Assembly: GCA_001796965.1 (NCBI GenBank)
Contig: MGOA01000066.1
Location: 1,013 to 12,751, forward strand
DNA: 11,739 nt
DNA from: Chloroflexi bacterium RBG_16_64_43
GTDB lineage: Bacteria; Chloroflexota; Anaerolineae; Anaerolineales; RBG-16-64-43
Direction of reading: 5' to 3'
Position numbers and translations under genes: made by a program
Shown here: in pieces, positions 1-6,963 of the stretch
Layout of the letters: each line of letters begins with the position of its first letter
How positions within the stretch are numbered: the first letter of the stretch is position 1
Notes under the pieces: model-generated
What the model was told of the DNA's origin: nothing
Seen by the model: only the letters and a program-made list of their open reading frames with translations
Database searches by the model: none

Positions 1-1128
1 CCATGAGTAGCCCTGCACCGCACTGCGCGCGCCGGCAGCCACGCGTTGGCTCAACGCCGGGTTCCCCAAGATGCGCTGGATCCCCTCACGCAAAGCCTGC
101 GCGCTGTCGGGCTCAACAAGCACGGCCGTCTCCCCATCGCGCAAGACCTCGCGCACGACGGGAAAGTCGGTGGTGACGATCGGCCGGCCGGCGGCCATGT
201 ACTCGAACATCTTCAGCGGCGACATGTAGCGCACCGTCGGCGTCCGCGAAGTATAGGGCATCACCAACACGTCCGCCGCCCATAGGTACGCCGGCACCGC
301 GCCGTTAGGCACCTGGCCGATGAATATCACGCGCTCAGCTACGCCCAACCGGGCGGCGAGAGCTTGTAGGCGGGCAGTATCCTCCGCACGCCCGCCTACC
401 ATGACCAGAACCGCCGACGACAATCCGGCCAAGGCCTCGATCGTTTCCTCGCCGCCCCGCCCCGGGTAAAGATGGCCGGAGTGACACAGGATCGGCGGAT
501 TGAGCGGCAGGCCCAGCCGGCGGCGAGCTTCATCTTTGGATAATGGCAAATCAAAGCGTTCGAGATCTACGCCGTCGGGCAGGATGTGCAGCAGCTCGCG
601 TGGCGCGCCCGCATCTGCATAAGCCTCGGCCAGGGCACCCGAGATGCAAAAGACGCCCCGCAGTGACTTTTGATGCAGCATTGCGAGCCACACAGGGTAG
701 CGCTGCTCTTCCGCTAGGTTGTGGACCTCAAACGCCACCGGGCGGCCCATGCGCGCCAGCCAGTAGGCTGTCCAAACATCGCGCGAATACACCAGGTCGT
801 AGCCGCGCACGGCAGCCCGGGCTGTGGCCGCCAGCGAAAAACCGCGCACCTCGAATCGATCCCTCCAATGGGGATACAGGACCCGCGCAATATGAAAGCG
901 GCGGGTTACCGCATAACGCGCCCACAGCGATGCGCCGGCTGTGCGCGCCACGCGCCAATCATCCCAGCGAAATGGGATGATCAGATCGACCACCTGCACT
1001 TGCGCCGCGAAAGCGGCGCACATCTTCATCACCTGTAGGCTGTTGGCCAGGTCGGAGGGGACGCGCGAGCGCGCCACGTATCCCAAGCGAAGCGTGCCCC
1101 AGCCCTCGAGCGAGTCGCGGCCGCTCAT
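1..1128 (-). CDS. GT4-type glycosyltransferase, C-terminus cut by window edge
   Basis: I translated this frame by hand: it is open for 376 codons from ATG at 1128 to the window edge, ending in Tyr-Ser-Trp. It likely transfers a sugar from an activated donor to the growing surface glycan in the cytoplasm. GT4-like signs are HNLAEEQRYP near residue 136 (acceptor-domain region), HLYPGRGGEE near 219 (nucleotide-binding loop), MPYTSR at 290-295 and SPLKMFEYMAAGRPIV at 303-318 (donor-site helix). The final YSW matches the YTW at residues 355-357 of the next gene upstream in transcription, which ends about 16 residues later, so only a short tail is probably missing. The start overlaps the preceding stop by 4 bases (ATGA); a GAAGG lies 9 bases upstream. 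N-terminal residues ANSLQVMKMC closely match ANSLQILKMC in the neighbour, so the two are paralogues. Family assignment is good; substrate unknown. Confidence 0.88.
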   Translation of the reverse strand, partial: MSGRDSLEGWGTLRLGYVARSRVPSDLANSLQVMKMCAAFAAQVQVVDLIIPFRWDDWRVARTAGASLWARYAVTRRFHIARVLYPHWRDRFEVRGFSLAATARAAVRGYDLVYSRDVWTAYWLARMGRPVAFEVHNLAEEQRYPVWLAMLHQKSLRGVFCISGALAEAYADAGAPRELLHILPDGVDLERFDLPLSKDEARRRLGLPLNPPILCHSGHLYPGRGGEETIEALAGLSSAVLVMVGGRAEDTARLQALAARLGVAERVIFIGQVPNGAVPAYLWAADVLVMPYTSRTPTVRYMSPLKMFEYMAAGRPIVTTDFPVVREVLRDGETAVLVEPDSAQALREGIQRILGNPALSQRVAAGARSAVQGYSW

Positions 1129-2246
1129 CGCGCCCCGCCTTCAAGGTCCGCCAAGATCGTCCGCGTGCGGTTGCGCCACGTATAGGGAGCCACATCCAGC
1201 CGAGCTTGGTGGGCCAGGCGCCGGCGCAGATCGGGCGAGTTCAACCCCCGTCGCAGCGCCGCGACCCACGCCGATGGATCGTCGGCCGGCAGTAGCAGGC
1301 TGTTGCCTTCATCCAGCATGGCCCGCAGCGCAGGCAGGTCACTCGAGAGGATCAAGCGCTCGGCCGCCATGTACTCGTACAGCTTGAGCGGGCTCATGAC
1401 CTCGGCTGTATCGCCCTTTCCCTGAACGGTGACGCGACTCTGATAGGGCATAAGCAGGATATCGCAGGCCGCCTGATGCAGTGCAACTTGTGCGGGAGGA
1501 ATGTGGCCGAGCCACAGGACATTGGCAGGGAGTTCGTCGGATGGGCGTTCGGAACTCCCAGCGATCAGGAAATGAACCTCGGGCAATTCACGGGCCATGC
1601 TCAGGATGGTCTCCACCCCACGCCCTGGAACAACGCTACCGAAGTAACCCGCGGCCACCCCGCGCACCGCTATGCCCAGCTGGCGTTGCGCCCGGTGCGG
1701 GTCAGGAAGCGCGCGGTACTTTACATCGTCGAACGCATCGCCGGCGACGAGGGTTTCAACTCGGCGAGCGGCGGGCATCGCGTTGACCAATAGCTCGTGC
1801 AGCCGCGGGGTGATCAAGACCAACCGTCGGCACCTCGGGCTGCTCAAGAAGAGGCGCAGGTAAAGGGGGCCGAGCCGCCCGCTCGGCAGTTGATGCAGTT
1901 CAAGAACAACGCGCTGCCGGAACCGGGAAGCGGCCAGCGCAAAGTCCACGCCGCGCGTGTAGACGAAATCCGGTGCGAGTTGCCGCGCGCCATGTGCCAT
2001 GCGCCAGGCCAAGCCTCGCCGGCCGACCAGCCGCGGCGTGTCCACACGACGGATCTCAGGCACGCGGCGCAGCCCATAATACTCACCGACGACCTCGCTG
2101 TCAGGCTCGCCCGCGGGAGTCATTCGCGGTGCCAGGAGCGTCACGGCATGGCCCTCGCCGACCATCGCCTCGCACATCTTGAGGATCTGCAGGCTGTTGG
2201 CCGAGGTCGAAGGGATCGCGGCGGAAGCCAGGTACGTGATTCTCAC
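1125..2246 (-). CDS. GT4-type glycosyltransferase
   Basis: A 373-residue GT-B-fold glycosyltransferase of GT4 type, expected to act in the cytoplasm on a lipid-linked glycan. The N-terminal Rossmann region begins MRITYLASAAIPS and carries ANSLQILKMCEAM (residues 16-28). The C-terminal donor domain shows YFGSVVPGRGVET (201-213), LMPYQSR (265-271) and SPLKLYEYMAAERLIL (285-300), followed by YTWRNRTRTIL near the end. This is the SPLK subtype rather than the classic E-x7-E form. Length is normal for the family. The start is GTG at 2246: it overlaps the previous stop by GTGA and has GGAG 7 bases upstream, and it places the first beta strand right at the N-terminus. It is a paralogue of the next gene downstream (1128 to the left edge). 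Both the nucleotide sugar and the linkage are unknown. Confidence 0.92.
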   Translation of the reverse strand: MRITYLASAAIPSTSANSLQILKMCEAMVGEGHAVTLLAPRMTPAGEPDSEVVGEYYGLRRVPEIRRVDTPRLVGRRGLAWRMAHGARQLAPDFVYTRGVDFALAASRFRQRVVLELHQLPSGRLGPLYLRLFLSSPRCRRLVLITPRLHELLVNAMPAARRVETLVAGDAFDDVKYRALPDPHRAQRQLGIAVRGVAAGYFGSVVPGRGVETILSMARELPEVHFLIAGSSERPSDELPANVLWLGHIPPAQVALHQAACDILLMPYQSRVTVQGKGDTAEVMSPLKLYEYMAAERLILSSDLPALRAMLDEGNSLLLPADDPSAWVAALRRGLNSPDLRRRLAHQARLDVAPYTWRNRTRTILADLEGGAR

Positions 2247-3421
2247 GTCGAGGCTCCGCCCGATTGCATTGTCAAGACGCGCTGATATACTTCGGCTTGC
2301 TGGGTCGCGTAACGGGTCCAGGTCAACGATTCCGCGAGCGCTCGCCCCTCCCGGCCCATGCGCTGTGACAGGTCGCGGTCTACGAGCAGCCGCAGTATTG
2401 CCTCCGCCGACCCTTCGACATCCTCGGCCGAAAGCAAGAAGCCCGTCTCACCGTCGCGGACCGCGTCGGGAATGCCGCCCGTGCGGCTGCCAACGACCGG
2501 CAGACCGTACCCGCCGGCCTCAAGGAACACCAGGCCAAATCCCTCAAAGGCGAATCGGTGTTCCTGAGAGAGAAGTGCAAAGGCAGAACTTGAACGGTAG
2601 TAGGATGCCAAGTCCTGCGCTCCCACCGACCCAACGAATTCGACCCCGCGGATATCGTGCCGCCGGATGAGCGCCAAGAGCTGCTCGTGGTAGCCTCCGC
2701 CCAGCCCGCCGCCGACGATCTGGTAGCGCGCCTGCGGCAGCGAACGCTGAACCCGCGCGAAGGCTTGCAGGCTGAGGTGATAGCCCTTGCGCGGCTTGAG
2801 ATTGCCAACCGAAATGAGGCTGGGCACGTGCGGCCACCGGTGGGCCTCGGCCTCCTCGCGCGAAACACGCTCGGTGATATCTGTCCCCTCAATCACGACT
2901 TCGCACGGCACCGCACGCAGCACCGAACCGAATTCGCGCTGCATGCGCGCCAGCGTTCCGTGAGAGATCGGGCAGACGAACGCCGCCTCGCGCAGCATGC
3001 GGGCGTAGGCCGAGGCGAGCAGCGGCCATTGCTTCCATAGAACAGCATAGGTACCGTGGGCCGTCAGGCCGAAGGGGACGCCTTCGCGCCGCGCGAGCAT
3101 TCGCGCGACCGCACCCGCTGGAAAGGCCTCCAGCGCATGCACCAGATCCACACGCAGGGGGGGCAGGCGGCGCAAGCCGATGCTCGCGGCGGCGAGCGTG
3201 CGGGCCACCGGCCAGACCCCCGCGCTGACCGGCTGAACTTCCGGAAGGATACGGGTTTCGAACCCGGGCAGCAGTTCCCGCGCGCTTTCCAGATCGGCTC
3301 GGGCTACGACGAGCACTGGCTCGACGAAGTGCGCCAGCGCGCGGATGGCACCCAGCGCCGCGGTCTGCCAGCCCCCGCGTGAACGCAGGTAAGGGATGAC
3401 GAAGGCCACACGGGGAGTCAT
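2243..3421 (-). CDS. GT4 family glycosyltransferase, canonical
   Basis: A 392-residue retaining-type GT4 glycosyltransferase. The clearest motifs are VGNLKPRKGYH (205-215), which holds the Arg/Lys pair expected to contact donor phosphates, and the E-x7-E helix from Glu293 to Glu301 in FEGFGLVFLEAGGYGLPVVG. AHGTY (121-125) and CPISHG (150-155) fit the acceptor-side domain and linker. SRTGGIPDAVRDGETGFLL (312-330) is the usual segment after the donor helix. I chose ATG at 3421 rather than the ATG 33 bases further upstream because 3421 overlaps the previous stop as ATGA, has GGGAGG six bases upstream, and puts the first beta strand (PRVAFVIPYL) at the start. Of the six transferases here it is the most standard and most surely active. 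Substrate cannot be read. Confidence 0.94.
   Translation of the reverse strand: MTPRVAFVIPYLRSRGGWQTAALGAIRALAHFVEPVLVVARADLESARELLPGFETRILPEVQPVSAGVWPVARTLAAASIGLRRLPPLRVDLVHALEAFPAGAVARMLARREGVPFGLTAHGTYAVLWKQWPLLASAYARMLREAAFVCPISHGTLARMQREFGSVLRAVPCEVVIEGTDITERVSREEAEAHRWPHVPSLISVGNLKPRKGYHLSLQAFARVQRSLPQARYQIVGGGLGGGYHEQLLALIRRHDIRGVEFVGSVGAQDLASYYRSSSAFALLSQEHRFAFEGFGLVFLEAGGYGLPVVGSRTGGIPDAVRDGETGFLLSAEDVEGSAEAILRLLVDRDLSQRMGREGRALAESLTWTRYATQQAEVYQRVLTMQSGGAST
2254..2257 (-). promoter_or_regulatory. Ribosome-binding site for a GTG start at 2246
   Basis: GGAG lies seven bases before GTG at 2246, inside the end of the preceding glycosyltransferase gene. It supports the GTGA stop/start overlap as the real junction. 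Confidence 0.65.
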
Positions 3422-5109
3422 CGGCGGCCTCCCTGGTGGGCCAGTTCGGGCCACAGGCGGGCCTCGCCAATCTCAATCAATCGGCGCGCACCATCCTTCG
3501 CCGCGTTCGACCAGATGCGATCGCGCCGGCGAAGCAGTTCTTCTCGCGGGAGACGGAATGCCCGGTCGACCGCCGCCACAATGTGCTGCGGGTCTTCGGC
3601 CGCCTCGGCCAAGCCTTCCTCGGCCAGTTCTCGACCATAGGCAATGGCCGTGCGCAGCCATACCGTTGGAATGAGAGTGAGGGCCGCTTCATAGAGAACC
3701 GTGCTGTATGTTCCTAGCGCCAGATCCACCTGGCTGAAGGCCTCGTAGACAGTGGAAGTTTGCAGGAGGTGCACGGAGGCAGGGTCGAGCCCGTATGCGC
3801 GGAGCCCGGCGGGGTCCTCACCGGGTCGCAGCTTGACACATAACTCAAAGCGCCCGCTGCGGATGAGCATCTCGAGGTAGTTCCGCACCTCCCCCTTGCG
3901 CGCGAGCGGCTCGGAGACTAGCAGCACGCGCGGCCGCCCTGATCTGCGCGCCGGTTCGGGGTGCGTCGCTCGTGGCGCACGTAACGGACCGCACACCACC
4001 ACCTGGTCGGCTCCATACAGGCGGCTTGCGACCAAAAGCCGTTCGCGAAAGAGGGGGCCCCACACGCCGTACAGATCGAAGGCATGCGACCGGGCGCCTT
4101 CGAACCCATAAGCCATGGTTCCTGTATGAAAGCGATTGAAGACACCGTGCTGGAATCCGAGCACCTTCAGCCCAAGGCTGTGGCAGGCCGCGACCAGTTC
4201 GTAGTTGTGGCGGTTGTCGTCGAAGACGATGGCCCGGCGTGCAGCTTGCCGCATAAGCACACGGCGCAATGCGCGGTAGCGCGCGATCGAGGCTTGACAC
4301 CAATCAAGGACCTCGAGCCCCACTGCGCGAAGCATACGATCCTCGAGCGTCCCCCCTTCTGCTGCGGCCAGAGTCCGCGCAGCTTGCGGAAGTGGATACA
4401 CGATGCGGGAATCGTCATCGTACGCCTCGAGCACGACCGCCAGGCGCCGGCGACGCAGCATGTTGCGCAAGGCGAGGCGCGGCGAGAGGCTATGCGCGTA
4501 CTCGGCAAAGCGGTACCCGCGCCTGCGCAACTCCGCGTACATCGGGCCGATGCGAAAGTCGTGGTCAAGTCCCGGGCTGACAATATCAATAGTGTAGAGG
4601 ACCGTATCTCTGCGCGCCAGGCGGAACCAGACGGCGGCCGCGTTCGAAGCCAGGCGCACTGCCGTGCGGGCGAACCAACCTGCAACCCGGCGGGAAGGCG
4701 AGGCGGCGGGCGGCGGGTCGTCGGGAAAAGTGAAGCGCGGGAACCCGGCCCGGCCCGAGAGCGGTTGCAGCGCCCGCCGCGCCTCCGTTGGGGCATCGAT
4801 CAGTTGAACCTGGTCCGCACCATCGAGTCGCGCGAGGAGTGGAAGAAAGCGTGTGAGAGGCACCAACGCAAAACGGAAGAGGCGGTCCTGGACGAACCAC
4901 CACGGCTCGAACCCGTCCACGGTCACGAGCGAGGCCAGGCGCTCCCCGACGGGGGTTGTCGACAGGTTGATCCGCTTTAGGAGACGCAGGGCTTCGACCG
5001 AATCCGCGGGAGGCAAATCCTCGTGCCAGGTTTCGGTCTCCACGCGTCCATCGCCGGAGGCATCCGGCCGGAAGCGAAGGCGCATCGATGTCGAACCCGA
5101 GGCGTGCAT
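3418..5109 (-). CDS. Large GT-B-like surface-polysaccharide transferase
   Basis: A 563-residue protein with no signal peptide and no clear membrane span. Its C-terminal half (about 290-550) resembles the GT-B transferases of capsule, teichoic-acid-like and related surface polymers: GFQHG (318-322), VKLRPGE (425-431, the place where relatives have a K-x-HP-E-like segment) and GTYSTVLYEA (466-475, usually G-x-S-S-x-x-x-E-A). A middle region (about 168-280) begins TVLYTIDIVSPGLDHDFRIG and looks like the N-terminal half of the GT-B fold. The first about 165 residues have no motif I recognise. The start is 10 bases after the previous stop; the ribosome-binding site is weak (AGG at 5126-5124), and an ATG nine codons in is an alternative with no better site. 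It shares a 4-base overlap with the next gene. It could instead be a glycerophosphate-type transferase; the donor is unknown. Confidence 0.78.
   Translation of the reverse strand: MHASGSTSMRLRFRPDASGDGRVETETWHEDLPPADSVEALRLLKRINLSTTPVGERLASLVTVDGFEPWWFVQDRLFRFALVPLTRFLPLLARLDGADQVQLIDAPTEARRALQPLSGRAGFPRFTFPDDPPPAASPSRRVAGWFARTAVRLASNAAAVWFRLARRDTVLYTIDIVSPGLDHDFRIGPMYAELRRRGYRFAEYAHSLSPRLALRNMLRRRRLAVVLEAYDDDSRIVYPLPQAARTLAAAEGGTLEDRMLRAVGLEVLDWCQASIARYRALRRVLMRQAARRAIVFDDNRHNYELVAACHSLGLKVLGFQHGVFNRFHTGTMAYGFEGARSHAFDLYGVWGPLFRERLLVASRLYGADQVVVCGPLRAPRATHPEPARRSGRPRVLLVSEPLARKGEVRNYLEMLIRSGRFELCVKLRPGEDPAGLRAYGLDPASVHLLQTSTVYEAFSQVDLALGTYSTVLYEAALTLIPTVWLRTAIAYGRELAEEGLAEAAEDPQHIVAAVDRAFRLPREELLRRRDRIWSNAAKDGARRLIEIGEARLWPELAHQGGRR
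3428..3433 (-). promoter_or_regulatory. Ribosome-binding site deciding a start at 3421
   Basis: GGGAGG lies six bases before ATG at 3421 and inside the previous gene. It favours that ATG over the in-frame ATG at 3454 and fits coupling through the ATGA overlap. Confidence 0.75.
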
Positions 5110-5119
5110 CGCAGGGGCC

Positions 5120-6160
5120 CTAACCTGGCCGGCGACTCATTTGCCGATCGAACTCCTGGCCGAAGAGCTCGGTCAGTTCTTCGACGTGATAGGCCTCTTC
5201 GGGCGAGGTGGGGTTGGGCGCATCGTGCAACACGTAGTCGACGAATTGGCGGATGAGACGCTCGTGCGGTGAAGGAACCACCTTGGGTTCGCTTCCGCCA
5301 CGCAAGCGCAGGGTCAGGTAGCGGCGCAGGTATTCGCCGGCGCGTTTGGCGCGCGGCCGTTCGGCCAATGGCATGGCGATCTTGTAGCTGAACATGTAGG
5401 AGGCTTTGGTGCCATGCAGCACGTTGATTCGCCGCTTGGCTTCCTGCGGGTTGGCCGACATACGGATGTTGACGTAACCCGGCTCGCTCTCGAGCACTAC
5501 ATCCACCTCGTCCGCCGCCATCCACGGCCACTTGTCGGTGGTCTTGCGCCCGGCCACATACAACAAGCGCATCCGGCCGACCAGCGCGTAGGCGATATAC
5601 AGTTGATGAGGCAGCGACTCGGCCCACCGCCCGCCCGGGATCGAGTGGCACCAGAAGTTGGGATCGATCACCATGCGGTCCTGGTCGCCGTTGGTCATCC
5701 AGGTGAGCCCCAGGTGCAGCACGCGCCCGGCGTCGCCGCGCTGGACGATCTTCTGCATCTCCATCACGCCCCAGTTGAACTTGTTCTGATGCACCACTGA
5801 GAGTTTGCGGCCGGTTCTCTCCTGAGCTGCGATCACCTCGGCCGCCTCGCGCAGCGTGATGGTAAACGGCTTCTCGAGCAGGACATGTGCGCCATGTTCC
5901 AGGGCATAGATCGCCAGATCGCGGTGTGTCTGGGGCGGTGTGCAAATCGAGACGATCGACGCACCGGTTGCCGCTAGGCCCTCCTCAAGCGAGGTGAATG
6001 CGCCCGCCAGCCCGTGTTCGCGTGCCACGCGTTGCGCCCGGGCGAGGTCCGGGTCGCAGACGCCGGCCACTTCGATTTCCGGGCACTGAGCGAAGGCCGG
6101 GACGTGCTTGACGGCCCCGGCTTGGCCGGAGCCCACCACAAGGACTTTCGTCTTGGCCAA
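5120..6160 (-). CDS. Gfo/Idh/MocA family NAD(P)-dependent oxidoreductase
   Basis: A 346-residue oxidoreductase, likely acting on a sugar or nucleotide sugar in the cytoplasm. The N-terminal Rossmann domain has the dinucleotide motif VVGSGQAG (8-15), an acidic residue at the end of the second strand (VCDPD, Asp36, often favouring NAD), CTPPQTH (73-79) and the family hallmark EKPF (96-99), whose Lys is normally catalytic. The C-terminal domain has GGRWAESLPHQLY near 190-200, where family members place a catalytic His region. An ATG at 6235 would lie inside the preceding gene and add 25 unrelated residues. I prefer TTG at 6160, which has GGAGAG four bases upstream and begins AKTKVLVVG as typical for the fold. 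The likely role is to make or modify an unusual sugar of this glycan. No partner aminotransferase or dehydratase is in the window. Confidence 0.9.
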   Translation of the reverse strand: MAKTKVLVVGSGQAGAVKHVPAFAQCPEIEVAGVCDPDLARAQRVAREHGLAGAFTSLEEGLAATGASIVSICTPPQTHRDLAIYALEHGAHVLLEKPFTITLREAAEVIAAQERTGRKLSVVHQNKFNWGVMEMQKIVQRGDAGRVLHLGLTWMTNGDQDRMVIDPNFWCHSIPGGRWAESLPHQLYIAYALVGRMRLLYVAGRKTTDKWPWMAADEVDVVLESEPGYVNIRMSANPQEAKRRINVLHGTKASYMFSYKIAMPLAERPRAKRAGEYLRRYLTLRLRGGSEPKVVPSPHERLIRQFVDYVLHDAPNPTSPEEAYHVEELTELFGQEFDRQMSRRPG

Positions 6161-6210
6161 GGTACTCTCCGAGCGGGAAGATAGCACGGGGGAGCGCGCG
6201 GGCGCGCCCG
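6161..6210 (-). other. Largest intergenic gap; GC-rich palindrome, no terminator
   Basis: These 50 bases between the methyltransferase stop and the oxidoreductase start are the largest gap inside the gene run. They hold a 12-base perfect palindrome (CGGGCGCGCCCG, 6199-6210) directly after the stop codon and the GGAGAG ribosome-binding site at 6170-6165. No T run follows the palindrome, so it is not a typical intrinsic terminator, and a palindrome without a loop is a poor hairpin. I see no convincing promoter. Confidence 0.5.
6165..6170 (-). promoter_or_regulatory. Ribosome-binding site supporting a TTG start
   Basis: GGAGAG on the minus strand sits four bases before TTG at 6160 (GGAG six bases before). 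It decides in favour of the TTG start of the oxidoreductase over the upstream ATG at 6235, which lies within the methyltransferase gene. Confidence 0.65.
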
Positions 6211-6963
6211 TCAGGCCTTTACGGCACGCAGGCACACTTCAACGGCAAAGCGATCATCGTGCAGGCCGAGCTCGCGTGAACTGAATTCGGCGGCGATAAG
6301 GCCCCGCATGGCCCCGGCCGCGGTGAGCGTGTTGCCGTACGAACGAAGTGTAACATTTCCGGCGCCGAATGAACGCGCCCCCAGCCAGGCCAATCCCTCG
6401 GGTGTGAAGCGCCACAACTCGTGCCACCAGGGTTGGATGCCGGCAACGTGCGGCACGCCCAGCAGCAATACACCGCCTGGCGTCAGCAGCCGCCGTAGTT
6501 CGTTCATGAAGCGCGGCGGGTCCTCGACGATGTGCAGCGTGTGGGTGCAGATGATCGCGTCGTAGGAGGCTGAAGGCAGGTCGTTCGGCGCAAGGAGATC
6601 GGCCACAATCGTGGCCTGCTTGCTCGTGCCCGAGCCCTCCTTGTGCAGAATATCAAGATGGGAGACGCGCGATTCACCGAAACGGGTGGTGTACTGATCG
6701 TTCTGGAATTCCAGGCAACGGCCGTGAATATCGGCGGCAAACTCGCGCATAAATAGGTCGAGATAGTAGCGATGGATCGATGGCCCGCGGTCGGAGCCGG
6801 ACACAACCGAAAGCGGTTGGGCGCCGAAGCCCAGGCGCAGCCTGGCCGCGAGCGTGGTCAGCCCAGGAATGCGCCGCGGGTATTTCGAGCGGCGGGCGGG
6901 ACGCAGGCGCCCGACGATGGCGCGCCACATGCGCCGTGGCAGTGAGGTGAGAGTGGCGATCAC
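6211..6963 (-). CDS. Class I SAM-dependent methyltransferase
   Basis: A 250-residue protein predicted to methylate a sugar or the glycan end using S-adenosylmethionine. Visible landmarks are SGSDRGPSIHRYYLDLF (55-71), GRCLEFQNDQYTTRFGE (81-97, motif I position), a conserved ADLLAPNDLP (121-130), DAIICTHTLHIVEDP (135-149, motif IV region) and LLTPGGVLLLGVPH (159-172, post-motif sheet). The combination DRG-x-x-I-x-RYY followed by YTxxFG is one I associate with methyltransferases in polysaccharide clusters. The glycine-rich GxGxG loop is absent. A longer open frame starts at 7155, but its first 64 residues are Arg-rich out-of-frame translation of the deacetylase gene. I place the start at GTG 6963, overlapping the previous stop as GTGA, with AAGGAG five bases upstream. 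It may supply the mark read by the exporter ATPase, but this is inference. Confidence 0.88.
   Translation of the reverse strand: MIATLTSLPRRMWRAIVGRLRPARRSKYPRRIPGLTTLAARLRLGFGAQPLSVVSGSDRGPSIHRYYLDLFMREFAADIHGRCLEFQNDQYTTRFGESRVSHLDILHKEGSGTSKQATIVADLLAPNDLPSASYDAIICTHTLHIVEDPPRFMNELRRLLTPGGVLLLGVPHVAGIQPWWHELWRFTPEGLAWLGARSFGAGNVTLRSYGNTLTAAGAMRGLIAAEFSSRELGLHDDRFAVEVCLRAVKA

Noticed and set aside
543..980. Plus-strand small open frames opposite the left-edge glycosyltransferase
   Set aside because: The minus frame is open for 376 codons with clear GT4 motifs and homology to its neighbour; the plus frames have none.
4084..4980. Plus-strand open frame of 298 residues opposite the 563-residue transferase
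   Set aside because: No motif, no ribosome-binding site that I can support, and composition typical of antisense to a high-GC gene.
4977..5945. Minus-strand open frame of 322 residues within the oxidoreductase gene
   Set aside because: It is out of frame with a gene carrying VVGSGQAG and EKPF motifs. Its translation is Arg/Ala/Pro-rich and patternless.
6199..6210. Intrinsic terminator at the palindrome
   Set aside because: No U tract follows and the palindrome has no loop; downstream genes continue in the same direction.
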